From an uncultured Collinsella sp. (GTDB lineage Bacteria > Actinomycetota > Coriobacteriia > Coriobacteriales > Coriobacteriaceae), in assembly GCA_937997605.1 (NCBI GenBank), contig CALLFD010000323.1, positions 1 to 9,467 of the forward strand: a stretch of DNA of 9,467 nt, written 5' to 3'. The notes below the pieces were generated by a model. It searched no databases. It saw only the letters and a program-made list of their open reading frames with translations, and was not told the DNA's origin. Positions 5,200 to 9,467 of the stretch are shown in pieces (within the stretch, counting starts at the first letter, position 1; each line of letters starts with the position of its first letter). The position numbers and the translations under genes were made by a program.

Positions 5200-6213
5200 A
5201 TGCCGGATAACGGGTCAATACAAAACAGAGACGCGCACGAGATGGCTCATGGGCGTCCTGTCCAGATAACCGAGCACACGACGGTAACCGAGCTGCAGCC
5301 CAGCCTGTCCGATGTCGTGTGCGCAAACAAAAAGCTGCAGATTGGCTTTATCGTTGCGCTCGTAGTACTGGCGCTGCTGTCGGGCTTTGTAGCTCGTCCG
5401 CATTTCGCCGATACCAAAACTTGGGACTCCACCATCGAGGTCATCGATCAAAAGAAAGGTAACGTACTGGCGCTCACGACCTCGTGCGTGGCGCTGTCTG
5501 CGGGTATTACCGCGCTGCCGGGTGATACGGGTACGCCGGTTGCCGAGCAGCTCGCGCAGCTTTCGGGTAACTTGGGTATCGTGCTTGCCGTGCTCTACCT
5601 CGAGAAATACCTGCTGACCATTTTGTGGTCGGTTGGTCTGGGCATCCTGATCCCGTTCTCGTTCGTACTCTTCGCGGTGTCGCTTGGCATTCACGGACGC
5701 TGGAGCACCAGCGCCGTCCTTCGTCGCGTGGCGACGCGCGTGCTGGTGGTCGCCATGATCGGCATGGCGTTGGTGCCTGCAAGTGTATGGGTGTCGCAAA
5801 AGGTCGACGAAACGTATCGAGTGAGCATCGAAGCGGCTGAGCAAAAGGCGACTGACGCTGCGAGTGCGGAAGATAGCGATAACTCCAAGGCAAGCAAGAA
5901 AAAGGTCGAGTCCACAGAGTCCAAGAACGTGCTTGAGCAGCTTGCCGACGGCGCCTCGGGTCTTGTCACGTCGGTGACCAGCGGCGCCAAGCAGATGACC
6001 GATGAGATTGTGCAACAGGTGACCGATCTGATCGAAGGCGTCATCGTGATGATCGTGACCTCGTGTGTTATCCCATTGCTGGTGCTCGCGGCGTTTTTGT
6101 GGCTGGGGCACGTGTTGCTGGGGATTGATATTTCCGGTCCAGCGAACTATTTGACGGGTCGTTTCTTGAGCGCTCCGTCCAAGCACGCCAAAAAGGGAGG
6201 GCAGTCCGAGTAG
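5200..6213 (+). CDS. Membrane protein of unknown function
   Basis: I do not recognise a functional family. The 337-residue protein has a polar N-terminus without a signal peptide. Likely membrane helices lie near 47-66, 124-142, 144-164, 178-198 and 281-307. A conserved-looking stretch, ALPGDTGTPVAEQLAQLSG (105-123), sits before the second helix and looks like a shared motif of uncharacterised membrane proteins. Between helices four and five (about 200-280) lies a charged, Ala/Ser/Lys-rich segment likely to be helical or disordered. The C-terminus is basic (KHAKKGG). GGAGG lies 5 nt before the ATG. It sits between two strong terminators, follows a repeat island and has its own -10 box, so it is probably not part of the lac operon. 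Nothing shows a transport or sugar-binding role. Confidence 0.85.
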   Translation: MPDNGSIQNRDAHEMAHGRPVQITEHTTVTELQPSLSDVVCANKKLQIGFIVALVVLALLSGFVARPHFADTKTWDSTIEVIDQKKGNVLALTTSCVALSAGITALPGDTGTPVAEQLAQLSGNLGIVLAVLYLEKYLLTILWSVGLGILIPFSFVLFAVSLGIHGRWSTSAVLRRVATRVLVVAMIGMALVPASVWVSQKVDETYRVSIEAAEQKATDAASAEDSDNSKASKKKVESTESKNVLEQLADGASGLVTSVTSGAKQMTDEIVQQVTDLIEGVIVMIVTSCVIPLLVLAAFLWLGHVLLGIDISGPANYLTGRFLSAPSKHAKKGGQSE

Positions 6214-6250
6214 CTAAAACAGCTGTATATACCAGGGCATACCGCCGAAG

Positions 6251-6282
6251 GGCGGCCGAGATGCGTTCTCGGCCGCCTTTTT
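6251..6282 (+). terminator. Rho-independent terminator after the membrane protein gene
   Basis: An 11-bp perfect stem (GGCGGCCGAGA at 6251-6261, TCTCGGCCGCC at 6267-6277) with a 5-nt loop is followed by TTTTTG. It isolates the lacA unit from the membrane protein gene. Confidence 0.93.
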
Positions 6283-6320
6283 GTTTGTTGAATACGTGGT
6301 AAGCCCGGCCGTTCCTGATC

Positions 6321-6368
6321 CCAAACGGTCAACAATCATCCGTGAACGGTCTTTGTTCAAAAAAGAAC
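6321..6368. repeat. Three 21-bp-phased repeats upstream of lacA
   Basis: AAAC at 6323 and GAAC at 6344 and 6365 are spaced exactly 21 bp. The first two share AACGGTC (6324-6330, 6345-6351). The middle copy CCGTGAACGGTC (6340-6351) is the exact reverse complement of a repeat upstream of lacF. The array is therefore the same architecture in the opposite orientation. Confidence 0.58.
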
Positions 6369-6372
6369 AAAG
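6351..6372. repeat. Perfect 8-bp inverted repeat in the lacA promoter
   Basis: CTTTGTTC (6351-6358) and GAACAAAG (6365-6372) flank six A residues. It overlaps the end of the middle phased repeat and contains the third, so it may be a higher-affinity dyad site of the same regulator. A terminator role is unlikely because the stem is AT-rich and no T-run follows. Confidence 0.5.
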
Positions 6373-6521
6373 ACAAACAAATAGTTGTTGCAGTCGATGT
6401 TCGAATGTGTTCAAATAAACATGAACAGTGAAGAACCGCACATTCAGATGCCCGGACCTGATCGCGATTCAACACTTCCAAACAGAAACTACGCGCCAGC
6501 GTATCTCTCAAGGAGGATGTC

Positions 6522-6950
6522 ATGAGGGTTGTAATCGCTTCCGATGCCGACGGTATGTCGATGAAGGAGTCCATCAAGGAGATGCTCATCGCCGACGGTC
6601 ACGAGGTCGTCGACTATTCCGAGACCCCTGCCGCGGACTTTGTCGATTCCGCGACCGCCGTTGCCAAGGACCTGCTGGAGCACAAGGATTCCCAGGGCTT
6701 CGCATTCGATAAGTACGGCGTCGGCTCCTATATGGCCGCCGTTAAGATCAAGGGCATGGTCGTCGCCAACATTTCCGATGAGCGTTCCGCTTACATGACC
6801 CGCGAGCACAACGGCTCGCGCATGGTCACCATGGGCCCGGGCGTTGTGGGCACCGAGGTCGCCAAGAAGATCGCCCGCGAGTTCCTGCGTGCCCAGTACG
6901 CCGGCGGCCGTCACCAGATCCGTGTCGACATGCTCAACAAGATGGCCTAA
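6522..6950 (+). CDS. lacA: Galactose-6-phosphate isomerase subunit LacA
   Basis: With LacB this forms the heteromeric isomerase that converts galactose-6-phosphate to tagatose-6-phosphate. The 142 residues match LacA along its length: MRVVIASDADGMSMKE start, DFVDSATAVAKD (39-50), GSYMAAVKIKGMVVANISDE, and a nearly invariant C-terminus GGRHQIRVDMLNKM. It belongs to the RpiB/LacAB fold. As in other LacA proteins the catalytic Cys position of RpiB is replaced (FDKYGVGS in place of the CGTGIG motif), so the catalytic Cys is supplied by LacB. AAGGAGG lies 6 nt before the ATG, the strongest ribosome site in the window. It is the first gene of the plus-strand pathway unit. Confidence 0.96.
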   Translation: MRVVIASDADGMSMKESIKEMLIADGHEVVDYSETPAADFVDSATAVAKDLLEHKDSQGFAFDKYGVGSYMAAVKIKGMVVANISDERSAYMTREHNGSRMVTMGPGVVGTEVAKKIAREFLRAQYAGGRHQIRVDMLNKMA

Positions 6951-7013
6951 CGAGAGCCACCGAGAACTCGAACTTCTACCTCAACTTGTGAATTCAGACG
7001 AAAGGACGTTCTG

Positions 7014-7538
7014 ATGAAGAAGACCATCGCAATCGGTTGCGACCATATCGTTACGGACGAGAAGATCTATCTGGCCGACCGCCTGGAGCAGGCTGGCTAC
7101 AAGGTGCTCGACTGCGGCACCTACAGCCACACCCGTACGCACTATCCCATCTACGGTAAGGCCGTGGGCGAGGCTGTTGCCAGCGGCAAGGCCGACTTTG
7201 GCGTGGCCCTGTGCGGTACCGGCATCGGCATCACCAACGCCGTCAACAAGGTTCCCGGCGCCCGCTGCGCCCTGGTCCGCGACATGACCTCTGCCCTGTA
7301 TGCCCGTCGCGAGCTCAACGCCAACATCGTGGGCTTTGGCGGCAAGATTACCGGCGAGTTCCTGATGGCCGATATCATGCTCGCCTTCCTGGAGGAGCCC
7401 TACGAGAAGACCCCCGAGCACGATGCCCTGATCGCCAAGATCGACGCCTGCAACAAGGCCGACGCCGAGGCTCAGGCCGACCCGCACTTCTTCGATGAGT
7501 TCCTCGAGAAGTGGGACCGCGGCGAATACCATGATTAG
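7014..7538 (+). CDS. lacB: Galactose-6-phosphate isomerase subunit LacB
   Basis: This is the partner of LacA in galactose-6-phosphate isomerisation. It has 174 residues, the usual LacB length. The RpiB-type motif VALCGTGIGITNAVNKVPG places the catalytic base at Cys67, and the N-terminus IAIGCDHIVTDEK fits the sugar-phosphate site. The C-terminal extension DPHFFDEFLEKWDRGEYHD is characteristic of LacB rather than RpiB. It starts 63 nt after lacA with AAAGGA about 8 nt upstream. RpiB (ribose-5-phosphate isomerase) is excluded by the adjacent lacA and the C-terminus. Confidence 0.96.
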   Translation: MKKTIAIGCDHIVTDEKIYLADRLEQAGYKVLDCGTYSHTRTHYPIYGKAVGEAVASGKADFGVALCGTGIGITNAVNKVPGARCALVRDMTSALYARRELNANIVGFGGKITGEFLMADIMLAFLEEPYEKTPEHDALIAKIDACNKADAEAQADPHFFDEFLEKWDRGEYHD

Positions 7539-7570
7539 CGGGTATCCGGCGTAATTAACTAGTCCGTTGA

Positions 7571-7607
7571 CGGCTCGCGTTTCTGTGAGGGGGCGCGGGC
7601 CGGTTTT
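7571..7607 (+). terminator. Possible intercistronic terminator or attenuator, lacB-lacX
   Basis: CGGCTCGCG (7571-7579) pairs with CGCGGGCCG (7594-7602), nine pairs including one G-U, across a 14-nt loop, followed by GTTTT. This sits in the 119-nt gap between lacB and lacX. The long loop and short T-run suggest partial termination that would lower lacX and lacC relative to lacAB. No convincing new promoter for lacX is visible after it. Confidence 0.4.
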
Positions 7608-7657
7608 CTATCAGCCCTATTGACTTGGCGGGCTGTCGTAAGAAAGGGAAGGCTCCT

Positions 7658-8539
7658 ATGGAGTTTGTTCTTGATAACGGTTCTATCCGCGTAGCACTGA
7701 GCACGGCTGGCGGGTCGTTTACTTCTATTACGGCCAACGGCCGTGAGTACCTGTGGCAGGGCGACCCGGCGGTGTGGTCGGGCCAGGCACCCATTTGTTT
7801 CCCGATCTGCGGCGGCCTTCGTGACGGTCGCGCATTGACCATGGGCGGCCGCGAGGTTAAGCTTGCCCGCCACGGTTTTGCGCGCAAGCAGGAGTGGAAG
7901 CTCGAGGAACAGAGCGACAACATGGTCGCGCTGAGCCTAAGCTCTGCCGACCATGCCGAGTTGCTCGAACAGTACCCGTATCCGTTTAAGATCGTTGCTC
8001 GTTACGCGATCGATTCGGAAAAGGTGAACGTGTCCTACGAGGTGACCAATGAGGGCACCGAGGACATGCCATTCTTTGTGGGCGGTCACCCCGGCTTTAA
8101 GTGCCCGCTCGACGAGGGTGAGTCCTATGACGACTATGAGCTCCGTTTTGAGCAGCGCGAGGCCGACGAGCTGTGTACTGCCGTTCCCTCGACGGGCCTG
8201 ATTGATGTTGAGCATCGCAGCAAGAACCCGATGGTCGGCCACGACTTGCCGCTTACCCACGAACTCTTCGACTTCGCGGAGACCATCTTTGACGTGCTTG
8301 AGAGCCACGTGGTTACGCTGACCAAGAAAACCGAGGACAAGGGCGTGCGCCTGACGTTCCCCGATATGCCGTACCTGATTGTGTGGAGCAAGCCCGAGGG
8401 CGACTTTGTGGCTGTTGAACCGTGGGGCGGCCTGTCCACCTGCTCCGACGAGGACGATATTCTGGAGCACAAGCGTGGCTGCCTGGTTGCCAAGCCGGGG
8501 GAGACCGTTACCCGCGGCTTTGAGATCGAGATCCTTTAA
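7658..8539 (+). CDS. lacX: LacX-like galactose mutarotase (aldose 1-epimerase family)
   Basis: It probably interconverts alpha and beta anomers of galactose or a phosphosugar in the cytoplasm. It has 293 residues from ATG 7658, preceded by AGAAAGGGAAGG; a TTG 33 nt upstream is in frame but less likely. Aldose-1-epimerase features are FPICGGLRDG (near 46-55), RHGFAR (69-74), VGGHPGFKCPL with the likely catalytic His (about 136-146) and VAVEPWGG, with the likely base Glu, near residue 255. This family includes LacX of Lactococcus lac operons, whose substrate is not settled; YeaD/YihR-like epimerases are related alternatives. In Lactococcus lacX ends the operon, whereas here it lies between lacB and lacC. 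The spacing to lacC is 53 nt, indicating co-transcription. Confidence 0.9.
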   Translation: MEFVLDNGSIRVALSTAGGSFTSITANGREYLWQGDPAVWSGQAPICFPICGGLRDGRALTMGGREVKLARHGFARKQEWKLEEQSDNMVALSLSSADHAELLEQYPYPFKIVARYAIDSEKVNVSYEVTNEGTEDMPFFVGGHPGFKCPLDEGESYDDYELRFEQREADELCTAVPSTGLIDVEHRSKNPMVGHDLPLTHELFDFAETIFDVLESHVVTLTKKTEDKGVRLTFPDMPYLIVWSKPEGDFVAVEPWGGLSTCSDEDDILEHKRGCLVAKPGETVTRGFEIEIL

Positions 8540-8556
8540 CGAGTTATCGTATGTTT

Positions 8557-8576
8557 GGGGCGGGTCATGCCACCCC
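8557..8576 (+). other. Small hairpin before lacC
   Basis: GGGGCGG (8557-8563) and CCACCCC (8570-8576) form a stem with one internal mismatch and a 6-nt loop, ending 5 nt before the AGGAG ribosome site of lacC. It may influence lacC translation or mRNA stability, or be chance in GC-rich spacer. Confidence 0.25.
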
Positions 8577-8592
8577 GGAACAGGAGTTCAAT

Positions 8593-9467
8593 ATGATTCT
8601 GACCGTTACCATGAACCCGTCGATCGATACGCGCTATCAACTCGACAAGCTGATCATCGACGACGTTAACCGCGTGACGCCCGAAAAGACCGCTGGCGGT
8701 AAGGGCCTCAACGTGAGCCGTGTGCTGCTGCAGCTGGGCGACGACGTGCTCGCGACCGGCCTGCTCGGCGGCCACATGGGTGCCTATATGGCTGAGCTTA
8801 TGGATGCCGACGGCGTCAAGAACGACTTTGTGCCCATCGCCGGTGAGACGCGCATTTGCCTGAATATCCTGCACGAGGGCAATCAGACCGAGCTTTTGGA
8901 GAGCGGTCCGCAGATCGCCCCGGCCGAGCTCGAGGCCTTTACGGCCAAGTTTGCCGAGCTTGCAGCGAAGGCGGACGTTGTGACGCTTTCGGGCTCGCTG
9001 CCGCGTGGGGTCGATGCCGGCTACTATGCCGAGCTCGTCAAGATCGCCGAGGAGGCGGGCGCCAAGGTGCTGCTCGACACCTCGGGTGCATCGCTGGAGG
9101 CCGCGCTGGAGTCCGACGCTAAGCCTGAGCTCGTAAAGCCCAACCTGACCGAGATTAACGGCCTGCTGGGTACGTCCTTTACGACCGATGATGTCGATGC
9201 CCTGCGCGAGGCGCTTGCCGCCGATGACCGCTTTGCCGGTATTCCCTGGGTTGTCGTTTCGATGGGCGCTGCCGGTTCGGTGGGCTTCCATGAGGGCCGC
9301 GCGTTCCGCGCCAAGACGCCCGCGATCGCGGCTGTGAACGCGACGGGTTCCGGCGACTCGACCATCGCCGGCTTTGCGCATGCCATTGCTGCTGGTGCCG
9401 ACGATGTCACGGTGCTCAAGACCGCCAATACCTGCGGCAAGCTCAACGCCATGGATCCCAAGACCGG
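8593..9467 (+). CDS. lacC: Tagatose-6-phosphate kinase LacC, PfkB family (3' end cut by window edge)
   Basis: It phosphorylates tagatose-6-phosphate with ATP to tagatose-1,6-bisphosphate in the cytoplasm. The first 291 residues are present, of about 310 in the family. The N-terminus MILTVTMNPSIDTRYQLD is typical of the LacC/1-phosphofructokinase branch of ribokinase-like kinases. GGKGLNVSR (35-43) is the sugar-binding motif, LSGSLPRG (132-139) follows, and NATGSGDS (249-256) is the anion-hole motif with catalytic Asp255. AGGAG lies about 6 nt before ATG 8593. Sequence alone does not fully separate LacC from 1-phosphofructokinase FruK; the lacABX context decides. lacD, the bisphosphate aldolase, is expected next. 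Confidence 0.93.
   Translation, partial: MILTVTMNPSIDTRYQLDKLIIDDVNRVTPEKTAGGKGLNVSRVLLQLGDDVLATGLLGGHMGAYMAELMDADGVKNDFVPIAGETRICLNILHEGNQTELLESGPQIAPAELEAFTAKFAELAAKADVVTLSGSLPRGVDAGYYAELVKIAEEAGAKVLLDTSGASLEAALESDAKPELVKPNLTEINGLLGTSFTTDDVDALREALAADDRFAGIPWVVVSMGAAGSVGFHEGRAFRAKTPAIAAVNATGSGDSTIAGFAHAIAAGADDVTVLKTANTCGKLNAMDPKT

Larger units (their letters stand above)
6283..6521 (+). promoter_or_regulatory. lacABXC control region and leader
   Basis: This is the gene-free stretch before lacA (308 bp counted from the membrane protein stop, the first part being the terminator). It holds three phased repeats (6323-6368), a perfect hairpin-forming dyad (6351-6372), TGTTCGAATGT (6398-6408) and ATGCCCGGAC (6448-6457); the repeats and the last two motifs also occur upstream of lacF. 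No strong -10 is visible; TCAAAT (6411-6416) is a weak candidate. A frame from ATG 6448 gives 25 codons and ends at a TGA overlapping the lacA ATG, but has no ribosome site, so I do not call it a gene. Confidence 0.5.

Noticed and set aside
5215..6186. 323-codon minus-strand open frame opposite the membrane protein
   Set aside because: His/Arg/Gln-rich translation and no ribosome site; the plus strand has hydrophobic helices, a good ribosome site and a terminator.
6448..6525. 25-codon leader frame ending in the lacA start codon
   Set aside because: Attractive 4-nt overlap with lacA, but no ribosome site. Although the lacF leader shares the first nucleotides, its frame diverges after three codons and does not stop at the lacF start.
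7625..7657. Upstream TTG start for lacX
   Set aside because: Adds 11 residues not typical of the family and covers the purine-rich ribosome site that fits ATG 7658.
8536..9381. 281-codon minus-strand open frame opposite lacC
   Set aside because: Shadow of the kinase gene; the plus strand has PfkB motifs in order.

Overview
The window carries a lactose/galactose-6-phosphate catabolic locus that uses the tagatose-6-phosphate pathway. Codon use is GC-rich, intergenic regions are compact but repeat-bearing, and the lac genes are combined with a LacI-type (not DeoR-type) repressor. Together these suggest a gut Actinobacterium of the Coriobacteriia, most likely Collinsella or a close relative. That assignment is inference from style and gene content; no rRNA or other phylogenetic marker is present.

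Layout, left to right. On the minus strand lie lacG (6-phospho-beta-galactosidase, cut by the left window edge) and, upstream of it in transcription order, lacE (lactose-type PTS EIICB). A 357-bp divergent control region (3000-3356) follows, with a candidate lacE promoter, a lacR -10 box and three CG-centred palindromes that look like LacI-family operators. On the plus strand come lacR (LacI family), a 214-bp control region with three 21-bp-phased repeats, lacF (lactose PTS EIIA) and a strong terminator. Next is a repeat island (4989-5119), then an unrelated-looking 337-aa membrane protein with its own -10 box and terminator. A second control region (6283-6521) resembles that of lacF and leads into lacA, lacB, lacX and lacC. 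LacC is cut by the right edge, and lacD (tagatose-1,6-bisphosphate aldolase) is expected just beyond it.

How the genes work together: EIIA (LacF) passes phosphate to EIIB of LacE, which imports lactose as lactose-6-phosphate. LacG hydrolyses it to glucose and galactose-6-phosphate. LacAB isomerises galactose-6-phosphate to tagatose-6-phosphate and LacC phosphorylates that to tagatose-1,6-bisphosphate. LacX is a mutarotase-like protein that probably interconverts sugar anomers.

The most interesting signal is regulatory. The pathway is split into at least three transcription units. The lacF and lacA units share an uncommon promoter architecture: three half-sites exactly 21 bp apart, a perfect 12-mer GACCGTTCACGG present in opposite orientation at the two loci, and two further shared leader motifs. 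The lacE/lacR divergent region instead has a different palindrome family. This suggests two layers of control: a local LacI repressor and a second regulator encoded elsewhere.
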